From assembly GCA_963704815.1 (NCBI GenBank), contig CAVPHU010000010.1, positions 62,001 to 126,000 of the forward strand: DNA of 64,000 nucleotides, written 5' to 3'. The stretch comes from DATKWD01 sp963704815 (lineage in GTDB: Bacteria > Actinomycetota > Acidimicrobiia > Acidimicrobiales > Salinilacustritrichaceae). A program made the translations under genes and the position numbers. The notes below the pieces were generated by a model. The model ran no database searches and was not told where the DNA came from. It saw only the letters and a program-made list of their open reading frames with translations. This document shows positions 8,521 through 16,176 of the stretch, piece by piece. Within the stretch, counting starts at the first letter, position 1. Each line of letters opens with the position of its first letter.

Positions 8521-10593
8521 TCATGTGTCCCAGTGCACCTGGACCAGCGGGTCAGCCGTGTAGACGCAGTAGGTGCCGGTCCGCACCCGCTGGCCGAGGT
8601 GTGTGGCCAGCCCAGGATGGTGCTCGGCGAGACGACCGAGTGAGTAGCGGATCGATCGGGTCACGCTCGTCCGAGCACGCTCCGAGGTGCCCCCGACGGA
8701 TCGGTCTCGTCCCCCGAGGCCGACGGCACTGGTGAGTTCGGCCACGAGGTAGTCACGATCGCGTTGCGCGAGTTCGACACGGCCGATGTCGTTGAGGCGG
8801 GTGGCTTCCTCGATGTCCTCTTCGACGTCTGCGAGGCGGCGTCGATACGCCTCGCGGGCTTGTTCGTCGAGGACGGGGAGCCCTCCGCCGAGATCGCCGA
8901 CGGGCTCGAGTTCGGCATCGACGGCCACGGGGAGGACAGCCGTGCCTTCCTCGCCGGCGACCAGGTCGAGGACATGGAACTCACGCCCCGGCTCGGACAG
9001 CAATCGTTCGACGTACCGAAATCCTTTCAAGTCGCGCACGGTCACGCAGGCGTCGCCGTAGCTGACCGTTCGGGTGTCCCCGTCGCGCCGGAACGTCGCC
9101 GACGCGCTCGCCGGTTCGTGCAGGGACGCGGTGGGCTCGTCCAGACCGCTGGCGAGACGCTCGGCCGTCTCGGCCCATCGGAGTGCGCCGAACGCAATGA
9201 ACGCCGCGCGTGCCGTCTCGTACTCCATCCGTGCGCCGGCGGGGTTGCCGGCCGCACGATGCGCCTCCGCGAGCAGTGTGCGGGCGACTGCGGTCTCGAA
9301 CGGTGCGCCGATGTCGGCCCACGCACCGATGGCCGACGTGGATCGTTCGATGGCGGTGTCGAGGTCCCCATCGATCAACGCGGCCCTGGCGGTTGCCACG
9401 GCGGCCGAGGCGTCGAGGGATGGGTTCCGATAGATCGTTGCGATCGCCCGCAACGCGTCGGCCGCCTGTCGTGCCGTGCGGGCGTCGCCTCTCGCACCCG
9501 CGATCTCGGCTTGGGCAGCCAGGAACGGGGCGACACGGAGATCGCCGAACGGAGGTCGTTCCTTCGACGGGATCTCGAGCGGATGGGCAATGGCGTCGGC
9601 AATCATCGCTGCCGCCGCGTCGGCGTGGCCCTGAGCCAGCCGGAGTAGTGCAAGTGCTGGCTGCGGGCACCACGAGTGCTCGCGTGCCTCGAGCAGCGCC
9701 TGCTCGGCCCCTTCGAGATCACCCTTGCGCAGCAGGATGTTGCCGAGTTCGGCCAGCGGCCAGCCGAACTCGCGGCGCATCCACGGCCGGAGCTCCTCAC
9801 AGGCGGCAAGCGCCTCCTCCTCGGCCTCAGCGCATGGTCCGGAGACCCGAAGCAGCTCGGCACGGTGCACGCGACAGCGGCCGTTGATCCCGCCGAAGGC
9901 AGCGTCGCCTCGCCAGTGGTCCATCACCTCGGTCCACTCGACGGCTCGGTCGTGCAGCGCCAGGCCCTGCGCCGCACAGATCAGTTCGCAGTACATCATC
10001 CCGGTCGTGAGTGGGTCGATCTGGTTCGACATCAGGAGCGCTCCCACTTCGTCGAGCAGGCCGAGTCCCTCCTCGACTTGGCCGTCGAAGATCTTGATGC
10101 GGGCCGCTGCGACGCGTCCGATCACCACTGCGGGCACCACGTCGAGCCGGCCACCGAGTTCGATGGCTTCGGCCGATTGTTCCAGTGAGGCCTCCATGTC
10201 CCCGCACATGAAGCGTTCGTAGGTCCGGACCATCGCGATCAGGGCGGTGGCGGGTACTTCGCCGTGATCGATCAACAGCCGCTCAGCTCGTCGCAGCCAG
10301 CCGCGCACCGGCGCCATCAGCCCGGTGTCCATCATCAGGTACATGGCGACCATCGCCGCCGCCCGTGCGGCTCCGGGCTCGTCGCCCTGGGTCAGCAGCA
10401 GCTCGTGCAGGTCCTCCCACGCGGAAATGGACGCCTCGAGTTCTCCGTTGCCATAGGCCGCCGAGGCCCGGAGCTCGAGGTCCTCGGCTGAAATCGCCGT
10501 CGTCGGGCGGTCGTCGAGCAGGTCGAGGGCCAGCTGCCATTGGCCTCGTTCGACGGCCGCCCGTGGCTCGTCGAGCGGATGCACAGGTTCCAT
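8521..10593 (-). CDS. Large TPR-repeat protein with C-terminal coiled domain
   Basis: A 690-aa soluble protein. Residues 1 to about 480 are alpha-helical TPR-like repeats (for example AELGNILLRKGDLEGAEQALLEA, described here only in part: GDLEGAEQALLEA and GDLDTAIERSTSAI). The C-terminal third has the sequences GFRYVERLLSEPGREFHVLDL, read as GREFHVLDL, then a charged helix RRRLADVEEDIEEATRLND and the terminal RTGTYCVYTAD. The same C-terminal module is, as I recall, found at the end of large LuxR/AAA-type actinobacterial regulators; here it occurs without an ATPase. Start ATG 10593 follows GGGAGA. Function unknown; a scaffolding or regulatory role is inference. Confidence 0.75.
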   Translation of the reverse strand: MEPVHPLDEPRAAVERGQWQLALDLLDDRPTTAISAEDLELRASAAYGNGELEASISAWEDLHELLLTQGDEPGAARAAAMVAMYLMMDTGLMAPVRGWLRRAERLLIDHGEVPATALIAMVRTYERFMCGDMEASLEQSAEAIELGGRLDVVPAVVIGRVAAARIKIFDGQVEEGLGLLDEVGALLMSNQIDPLTTGMMYCELICAAQGLALHDRAVEWTEVMDHWRGDAAFGGINGRCRVHRAELLRVSGPCAEAEEEALAACEELRPWMRREFGWPLAELGNILLRKGDLEGAEQALLEAREHSWCPQPALALLRLAQGHADAAAAMIADAIAHPLEIPSKERPPFGDLRVAPFLAAQAEIAGARGDARTARQAADALRAIATIYRNPSLDASAAVATARAALIDGDLDTAIERSTSAIGAWADIGAPFETAVARTLLAEAHRAAGNPAGARMEYETARAAFIAFGALRWAETAERLASGLDEPTASLHEPASASATFRRDGDTRTVSYGDACVTVRDLKGFRYVERLLSEPGREFHVLDLVAGEEGTAVLPVAVDAELEPVGDLGGGLPVLDEQAREAYRRRLADVEEDIEEATRLNDIGRVELAQRDRDYLVAELTSAVGLGGRDRSVGGTSERARTSVTRSIRYSLGRLAEHHPGLATHLGQRVRTGTYCVYTADPLVQVHWDT

Positions 10594-10738
10594 GGGGTCT
10601 CCCGTCGAGGTCGGATGCCGTTCCCAGGCGTCCCAGGAGTGATGCGTGTCGCATTGTGACATCAATTGTCACGCCTTCCGTGGTGACGGGGCCGGGCCAT
10701 CGAGGGCTCGGTCCACCAACCCACCCGAAAGGCGATCC

Positions 10739-11296
10739 ATGGAACCGATCGAACAGCTCAGCTACATCCTTCCGACCGTCAGCACGACCGTCGGGCACAT
10801 CGTCCCTTCTCAACTCACCACGGCGACCCCGTGTTCGGCGTTCACGGTGCAGGACCTGCTCGATCACCTGATGGTGGGCGGTGACATGTTCGCCGCCGAG
10901 TTCCGCGGCGAGGATGGTTCCTCCATCGAGCACGAAGCGGTCTATGGCGTCGTGCCGGCCGCAGCCTTTCGGGCGACGATGGACGACCTGCTGGCGGCGG
11001 TGAAGTCACCCGGGGCCATGGAGCGCACGATCTCGGCGCCCATCGGTGAGGTGTCCGGGTCGGTCATGGCCCGTTTCGCCGCGTTCGACGTGTCGATGCA
11101 CGGCTGGGACCTCGCGCAGGCGACCGACCAGCGCTACGAGCTTCCCCCAGCGGTCATCGCAGCGGTCGACGACTTCGCCCGTTCCGCGCTCACGCCGGAG
11201 ATGCGCGACGGCGACACGTTCAAGGACGAGATCACCCCGCCGTCGGACGCAAGCCGGCTCGAGCGCCTGGTCGCCTTCAGCGGCCGCTCGCTCTGA
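10739..11296 (+). CDS. TIGR03086/DinB-like putative metal-binding protein
   Basis: A 185-aa four-helix protein of the DinB/mycothiol-dependent maleylpyruvate isomerase N-terminal superfamily. The first conserved His lies in DLLDHLMVGGDMFAAEF and a second region is DVSMHGWDLAQAT. Such proteins bind a divalent metal and often act with mycothiol, which agrees with the mshA-like gene at 32 kb. ATG 10739 has AAAGG 7 nt upstream. It is divergent from the TPR gene and followed by a cupin gene, probably co-transcribed. Confidence 0.75.
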   Translation: MEPIEQLSYILPTVSTTVGHIVPSQLTTATPCSAFTVQDLLDHLMVGGDMFAAEFRGEDGSSIEHEAVYGVVPAAAFRATMDDLLAAVKSPGAMERTISAPIGEVSGSVMARFAAFDVSMHGWDLAQATDQRYELPPAVIAAVDDFARSALTPEMRDGDTFKDEITPPSDASRLERLVAFSGRSL

Positions 11297-11309
11297 ACGA
11301 CCGACAACT

Positions 11310-11349
11310 CCCGAATCCAACCCCAACCACCCGAATCCAACCCCAACCA
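11310..11349. repeat. Perfect 20-bp tandem duplication
   Basis: The unit cccgaatccaaccccaacca occurs twice back to back (11310-11329 and 11330-11349) between the DinB-like and cupin genes. It is C/A rich on the plus strand, so the mRNA here is unstructured and G-poor just before the cupin Shine-Dalgarno sequence (AAAGGA at 11349). Confidence 0.9.
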
Positions 11350-11361
11350 AAGGACAGAACC

Positions 11362-11745
11362 ATGCACGTCTCCAAGCACGACATCCCGGTCAAGATCGAC
11401 GCCCCCGGCGCCGTGGCCCGTCAGCTCCCCGGCTTCGGTGTCGCCTCCGGCGAGATCGGCGCCGAGTTCTTCTCACTCGGCGCCGGCACCGACCTCGCGC
11501 CCCTGCTGGAAGGCCTCGAGGGCGACATGTGCGACGCCGCCCACTGGGGGTACATGATCGACGGCGACCTCGTCGTCACCTACACCGGCGGTGACAGCGA
11601 GCGTTGCACCACCGGCGACCTCTTCCACTGGCCCTCCGGCCACAGCGTCCGGGTCGAGCGCGACGCCGAGGTGATCCTGTTCAGCCCGCAGGTCGAGCAC
11701 ACGGCCGTGCTCGATCACATCCTCGGCAAGATGGCTGCCGTGTGA
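11362..11745 (+). CDS. Cupin-fold protein
   Basis: A 127-aa single-domain protein with a cupin-like pattern: HWGYMIDGDLVVTYTGGDSE then GDLFHWPSGHSVRVERDAEV. The second motif has G, two His and a Pro in the typical loop, while the first keeps only one clear His, so metal binding is uncertain. AAAGGA precedes ATG 11362. It follows the DinB-like gene after 65 bp and is likely in the same transcript. Function unknown. Confidence 0.6.
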   Translation: MHVSKHDIPVKIDAPGAVARQLPGFGVASGEIGAEFFSLGAGTDLAPLLEGLEGDMCDAAHWGYMIDGDLVVTYTGGDSERCTTGDLFHWPSGHSVRVERDAEVILFSPQVEHTAVLDHILGKMAAV

Positions 11746-11781
11746 AGCGACCGGCGGTGTGAGCCGACCGACGGCGTCTGA

Positions 11782-11826
11782 GGAGCTGCGCGGACAGGGC
11801 CAAGTGTCGCAGCTCCCCGTGACTCC
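11782..11826. terminator. Inverted repeat between convergent genes
   Basis: GGAGCTGCG (11782-11790) and CGCAGCTCC (11818-11826) form a perfect 9-bp stem with a 27-nt loop. It lies between the convergent cupin gene and the SnoaL-like gene, with no T-tract. A second small hairpin (TCTGAG/CTCAGA) lies near 11916-11937 beside the stop of the next gene. The rest of 11746-11930 holds nothing I recognise. Confidence 0.4.
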
Positions 11827-11930
11827 CGCTCTTGCAGCTCCTTCGTCGCGGCGGGCCGTTCGGGCCCCGGCCGAGCACGGCGCCTGCTTCGCGAGGGCGC
11901 CTATCCGCTCGACCTCTGAGACGCAAAGCC

Positions 11931-12437
11931 TCAGACGTCGTCGTCGGTCAGGCCTCGGCGGGCCGGCGGGAGCGAGGAGTCACGGTTCGGCTCGGAGGGC
12001 GGCATGTTGAACTCGCCTGCCGGCGCCCACCCCGCCTCGGTGATCGCTTCCATCACGTGGGTCATGTTCATGATGTCGTGCTCGTAACAGAACTTCCCGT
12101 TGCCGGCGTAATAGAGGATCGAGATGCCGGGCACCCGGATCTCCGAGCCGTCGTCGCGGTGGCCCATCACCTGCCACCACATGGTCACGACCCGGTTGCC
12201 GTCGACCATCGTCCAGGCCTCCGGGAAGGACCAGCCCTCGAGACCGACCATCGACTCGTCCCAGAACACCCGAGCTTCGTCGATGCCCTCGACCCGGCCC
12301 CATGCGGGATCGATGAACGTCACGTCGTCGGTGAAGAACTGTTCGAGGCTCGACCACGGGATCTCGCCGGCCTCGATTCGGCTCCGGGTCTCGACATACG
12401 CGGCGTACGCCGCTCGGGCTTCCTCTTCGATCGTCAT
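11931..12437 (-). CDS. SnoaL/NTF2-like protein
   Basis: A 168-aa cone-shaped alpha+beta barrel protein. The pattern WSSLEQFFTDDVTFIDPAWG, then EGIDEARVFW and VMGHRDDGSEIRVPG, is that of SnoaL-like polyketide-cyclase/steroid isomerase relatives. Start ATG 12437 has CAGAGT 7 nt upstream. Catalytic role unknown; such proteins occur as isomerases, hydrolases or simple ligand binders. Confidence 0.7.
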   Translation of the reverse strand: MTIEEEARAAYAAYVETRSRIEAGEIPWSSLEQFFTDDVTFIDPAWGRVEGIDEARVFWDESMVGLEGWSFPEAWTMVDGNRVVTMWWQVMGHRDDGSEIRVPGISILYYAGNGKFCYEHDIMNMTHVMEAITEAGWAPAGEFNMPPSEPNRDSSLPPARRGLTDDDV

Positions 12438-12483
12438 GGCCGACACTCTGCCATCACCCCGGCTGCGTGCGCCGACCGACCGG

Positions 12484-13587
12484 TCAGAGCTCGGAGAGCC
12501 TGTGCACGGTCGCCTGTGGGGTCGCGATGGGGCCTTCGGGGAGCATGTAGCGCCAGAAGACGAGGCCGAACGGCCGTCCCTCGGTGTCGAGCCAGTTGGG
12601 GACCCCGGGGTCCTCGTGAGCGACGACCACCGTGAACGTACCGTCCTCACCGACACCGGTGGTCGAGGCCCGGTTCAGCGACACGTGGTGCCGGAGGTAG
12701 TCGAACGTCTGCATCTGCCGGTTCCACAGGTTGACGTTGGCGCAGCGGCACTCGGGCCACGCGGCCTCGATGACCAGGGCCTCGTCGGGCCCGAGGAGAT
12801 AGGGCGCCATCGAGTACGCGGCGTCGGCGGCGGCCAGCGCATGTGCCCCGGGCTTCACCGGGGGTGGGAACTCGTGCGGAGTCCGCGACACGAACGCAGG
12901 TGGCTCGCCCTCGCCCGGCTTCAGGATCGTGTCGAGCGTGCGGCTGCGGACGTAGGTGGCCAGCCGATCGATCGAGACGGCGATCGACGCGTCGGTCGGT
13001 GCCCGTGGCGCACCGTCGACATCGCCGCCGACGAGCTCGATCGTGAGATCGACGTGGGGTCCCGGCGGCGTGGCCGGCGGAGTCTGCTGCTCCCAGTAGT
13101 GCCGAACCGTGAGCCGGGATGCGTCAGGGGCCAGCGGCAGATCGGCCCCGGGTCCTCCGACCCGGAACGAGAACGTGCCGTCGGCGGCGACGTCGAAGTC
13201 GGCGTCGTTGAGCACGCCGACCGTGCCCGACGGGAACGAGCCGTCCTCGGCACCGGCTTCCACCGTGAACGACACGTACACCGCGCCGGCGGTGCTGCCA
13301 CGAACGACGTACTCGCCGCCGGGATCGACTCGAGTGTCGTGGTAGACGGCGTCGGCGTTGTCGCCGAGCGACTTGCGCCAGGGGGTGACGATCTGGCGGA
13401 AGACCGGATGGGCCGGATCGTCGTCGAACTGGGTCTCGATGGCCGTTCCGAGATGGACGAGGATGGCCTTCAGCGTCTCGGCGACGTCGGTCGGATCGGC
13501 GATCGCCCACTCCTCACCGGCGAACCGCTCGCCGACCTCGTCCAGGGTTTCGAGCAGGCGGGCGTACGAGTCGCGGCTGGCCGACAT
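12484..13587 (-). CDS. DUF1214-domain protein
   Basis: A 367-aa protein whose C-terminal region (YSMAPYLLGPDEALVIE; NVNLWNRQMQTFDYL; WRYMLPEG) matches the DUF1214 fold, a beta-sandwich found in many actinobacterial and marine genes. No signal peptide. The middle (GSTAGAVYVSFTVEAG) is beta rich. Start ATG 13587 has CATGGT 6 nt upstream. Function unknown. It is divergent from the enoyl-CoA hydratase gene, hinting at, but not proving, a link to lipid metabolism. Confidence 0.65.
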   Translation of the reverse strand: MSASRDSYARLLETLDEVGERFAGEEWAIADPTDVAETLKAILVHLGTAIETQFDDDPAHPVFRQIVTPWRKSLGDNADAVYHDTRVDPGGEYVVRGSTAGAVYVSFTVEAGAEDGSFPSGTVGVLNDADFDVAADGTFSFRVGGPGADLPLAPDASRLTVRHYWEQQTPPATPPGPHVDLTIELVGGDVDGAPRAPTDASIAVSIDRLATYVRSRTLDTILKPGEGEPPAFVSRTPHEFPPPVKPGAHALAAADAAYSMAPYLLGPDEALVIEAAWPECRCANVNLWNRQMQTFDYLRHHVSLNRASTTGVGEDGTFTVVVAHEDPGVPNWLDTEGRPFGLVFWRYMLPEGPIATPQATVHRLSEL

Positions 13588-13629
13588 GGCTTCACCATGG
13601 CACAGCGAATCGACGCCTACGGTTGCGCG

Positions 13630-14439
13630 ATGACCTTCGTGACCGTCGAGACCCCCCGGCCCCACGTGAGGCTCGTGACGCTCGACCGACCCGAACGGAT
13701 GAACGCCATGGCGTTCGACGTGATGATTCCGCTGCGCGAGGCGATCGACGCCATCGGTCGCGACGGTGATGCCCGGGTCCTCGTGCTGACCGGCGCCGGT
13801 CACGGCTTCTGTTCGGGTGCCGACCTCGAGGACCCGGGGGAGATGCCCGACATCGACCATCTCGGCATGCCGAGCATCGCGTTGCGGGCCGGGCGCCTGC
13901 TGCACGACGTCATCGTGTCCATCCACGAGTTGGCGGTCCCGGTGGTCTCGGCCATCAACGGCCCGGCGATCGGTGGCGGGTTCTGTCTCGCGTCGGCGAC
14001 CGACATCCGGATCGCAGCCGAGTCGGCGTACTTCCGCGCCGCGGGGATCAACAACGGGCTCACTGCAGCCGAACTCGGGCTGAGCTTCACCCTTCCCCGG
14101 ACGATCGGGTCGTCGCGTGCGATGGAGCTCATGTTGACCGGCCGCGACATGGACGCCGCCGAGGCCAAGGCGATCGGGTTCGTGTCCGACGTGGTGCCGG
14201 CCGACGAGCTCCTCGACCGGTGCTACGACACCGCCGACCGCATCATCGGCATGAGTCGGGCCGGCATCGAGCTGACCAAGCAGATGGTGTGGGCAGGCAT
14301 GGAGTCGGGGAGCTTCACCACCCACATGAACGCCGAGATGCATGCACAGCTGTTCATCCGGATGACCACGACCAACTTCGAGGAAGCCATCCGGGCCCGC
14401 CGAGATGGCCGGCCCCCGGTCTTCACCGACGGCATGTGA
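13630..14439 (+). CDS. Enoyl-CoA hydratase/isomerase family protein
   Basis: Crotonase-fold protein (269 aa). Oxyanion-hole sequences are GFCSGADL and PAIGGGFCLASATDIRIA; the usual catalytic Glu pair of true hydratases is only partly kept, since the loop reads INNGLTAAELGLSF with one Glu. It could act on medium or unusual acyl-CoAs. Start ATG 13630 follows TACGGT by 6 nt; an in-frame ATG at 13597 is less likely on that basis. Confidence 0.85.
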   Translation: MTFVTVETPRPHVRLVTLDRPERMNAMAFDVMIPLREAIDAIGRDGDARVLVLTGAGHGFCSGADLEDPGEMPDIDHLGMPSIALRAGRLLHDVIVSIHELAVPVVSAINGPAIGGGFCLASATDIRIAAESAYFRAAGINNGLTAAELGLSFTLPRTIGSSRAMELMLTGRDMDAAEAKAIGFVSDVVPADELLDRCYDTADRIIGMSRAGIELTKQMVWAGMESGSFTTHMNAEMHAQLFIRMTTTNFEEAIRARRDGRPPVFTDGM

Positions 14440-14464
14440 CTCCCGACCCTCCGGCGATCCTGGG

Positions 14465-15835
14465 TCAGGTGGTGTCGACCAGCGTCGCGAGTTCGTCGTC
14501 GACCAGTTGTGTGAGGCGGTCGAGGTCACCGACGACGCCGGTGCACGACGTGATGCCGATGGACACCGTGTCGCGGTAGCTCCACGCCGTGGCATTGAGC
14601 GCGTGGTGGGGGATGAGCACGCTGGCCGAGCGCAGGCTGACGACCTCGGCTCCGAACACGTGGAGCGTGTCGCGAGGACCGGCGACGTTCGACGCCACGA
14701 AGTTCATCGGGGTCTTGCCCACCCGCCGAGCAGCCACGTCGACGACGGTGCGCGAAACGTGGCGCATGATGCCGTAGCGATCGAACCAGTCGCGCAGGAG
14801 GTGCTCGTCGAACACGTTGCGCTCGGCGCGGAGGTAGCGGGTCTCACGGTGCACCGTGTCCAGGCGCCCGACCGGATCGTCTTCGTCGGAGGCCAGGTTG
14901 ACCGTCCAGTTCCGCATGAAGTTCCCGTGGCGGGTGTGGTCGTCGGCCGGCCGGACCGACACCGGCACGTTGACGGTGAGGGGTCCCTCGGGCTCGGAGC
15001 CCAGTTCGGTGAGATGGCGGTGCACCGCCCGGCCCACGACCGAGAGGTAGACGTCGTTGATCGTGACGTCGTGAACCCGGCGGACCCGCTTCAGGTCGTC
15101 GAGGCCGACCTCGGTCTGGGCGTAGACCCGGCCTGAGGTCAGCGGCACGGCGAACGGGGTGGCCGGGCAGTCGAAGCGGATCTGCGGTGTGATGCCGGTG
15201 GAACGACGGAGCCGCATGACGCGGGCCCCACTGGCGAGGCTGCGACCGACGAGGCGTGGAGTGCCGACGACGTTCGATGCGTGGTGACGGGCCAGGTCGG
15301 TGAGGCGCCATCGCGTTCCGGGAATGTCCTCGGGCTCCTGATCGGCCGCCAAGTCGGTGTCGGCCGCTTCGCCGCCGTCGACCACGGCTTCGATGATCCG
15401 CGCGCTGGCAGCACCGTCGGCGAGGGCGTGGTGCAGGGCCAGGACCAGGGCGACGCGACCACCGGTGAGGCCATCGACGAACGTGAGGCGCCACAGCGGC
15501 TGATGGCGAGGCAGCGGCGCGCCGAGGCTCTCGGCCATCACCTGGTCGAGCGTGTCCCCGCCACGCTCGTCGAGGTGCCGGTACTCGAGGTGGTCGGCGA
15601 CGACCGGGCGACCGAGGTCGATCCACGATGCCGGTGCCAGCCGGCCCGGAGCTTCGACCGGCACCCAGCGAGCCTCGGGCAGGTTGGCGATCCGTTCGGC
15701 GAAGCGCTCGGCGTCGCGCCAGTCGAACCCGTCGGGACCGGGGTCGAGCACCAGCGTCTTGAGGGTGTGCTTGGGCTCGGCGTCGGTCTCTTCGTAGAGG
15801 TGGTACCAGTCGGCACCGTGCATGGTGATCGGCAT
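14465..15835 (-). CDS. WS/DGAT-type acyltransferase
   Basis: Wax ester synthase/acyl-CoA:diacylglycerol acyltransferase family (456 aa, normal length), which makes storage lipids from acyl-CoA and an alcohol or diacylglycerol. The catalytic HHxxxDG motif is His135-His136-Ala-Leu-Ala-Asp140-Gly141. The C-terminal half has the family sequences NDVYLSVV and PMNFVASNVAGP. GAGGAGG lies 7-10 nt before the start, so this gene has a leadered mRNA. Divergent from the selenoprotein gene across 52 bp. Confidence 0.9.
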   Translation of the reverse strand: MPITMHGADWYHLYEETDAEPKHTLKTLVLDPGPDGFDWRDAERFAERIANLPEARWVPVEAPGRLAPASWIDLGRPVVADHLEYRHLDERGGDTLDQVMAESLGAPLPRHQPLWRLTFVDGLTGGRVALVLALHHALADGAASARIIEAVVDGGEAADTDLAADQEPEDIPGTRWRLTDLARHHASNVVGTPRLVGRSLASGARVMRLRRSTGITPQIRFDCPATPFAVPLTSGRVYAQTEVGLDDLKRVRRVHDVTINDVYLSVVGRAVHRHLTELGSEPEGPLTVNVPVSVRPADDHTRHGNFMRNWTVNLASDEDDPVGRLDTVHRETRYLRAERNVFDEHLLRDWFDRYGIMRHVSRTVVDVAARRVGKTPMNFVASNVAGPRDTLHVFGAEVVSLRSASVLIPHHALNATAWSYRDTVSIGITSCTGVVGDLDRLTQLVDDELATLVDTT

Positions 15836-15875
15836 CGTCGGTTCCTCCTCTCGTCGAGATCGGCCTCGGTCTGCC

Positions 15876-15881
15876 TAGCCT
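15876..15881 (+). promoter_or_regulatory. -10 box of the SelW-like gene (TAGCCT)
   Basis: TAGCCT ends 6 nt before ATG 15888. The same spacing of a TAnnnT box to the start codon is seen for many genes in this window, so transcription probably starts at the ATG itself. This supports translation through the TGA rather than initiation at the internal GTG at 15957. No convincing -35 hexamer is visible. Confidence 0.55.
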
Positions 15882-15887
15882 GAAGCC

Positions 15888-16166
15888 ATGAGCAATGAGC
15901 AGCGCTATCGCGTCCAGATCAAGTACTGCGTCCCCTGAAACTATTCGGGGCGCGCCGTGAGCGCGACGCAGGATCTTCTGAGCACGTATCAGCACGTCAT
16001 CGACGATCTCACCCTGGTCACCGGCGCCAAGGGAGTGTTCGACGTCGTCGTGAACGACGACGTCATCTACTCCAAGGCCGAGACGGGCCGCCACGCCGAA
16101 CCGGGCGAGGTGCTGGAGCTCTTTCGCGCGGTCGTCGGCCCCGACGTTCCCGAGTTCGGCACCTGA
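15888..16166 (+). CDS. SelW/Rdx-family selenoprotein with in-frame TGA (Sec17)
   Basis: A 92-aa thioredoxin-like Rdx protein. Read through the TGA at 15936-15938 it gives IKYCVPUNYSGRA, the CxxU redox motif (Cys14, Sec17) at the place where this family has CxxC or CxxU. The remainder is typical of the family: GVFDVVVNDDVIYSK, then ETGRHAEPGEV and LELFRAVVG. The upstream 16 codons, the TGA and the downstream 75 codons are all in one frame, and family conservation spans both sides. A -10 box lies 6 nt before the ATG, and a hairpin follows the TGA at the bacterial SECIS distance. If the TGA were a stop, only a GTG-initiated protein from 15957 lacking the active site would be made. No selA, selB, selC or selD is in the window, so decoding ability is untested. 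Confidence 0.85.
15951..15965 (+). promoter_or_regulatory. Candidate bacterial SECIS hairpin
   Basis: CGCGC (15951-15955), loop CGUGA (15956-15960), GCGCG (15961-15965): a 5-bp all-GC stem with G at the second loop position. The loop starts 17 nt after the TGA, within the 16-37 nt window described for bacterial SECIS elements. It would be read by SelB. The surrounding sequence is GC rich, so a hairpin alone would not be compelling; its position is what counts. Confidence 0.55.
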
Positions 16167-16176
16167 CCAAACGGGC

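Noticed and set aside
15957..16166. GTG-initiated protein as the full gene
   Set aside because: It loses the redox motif and the 23 upstream codons that match the family. No proper -10 box lies at the usual distance before this GTG.
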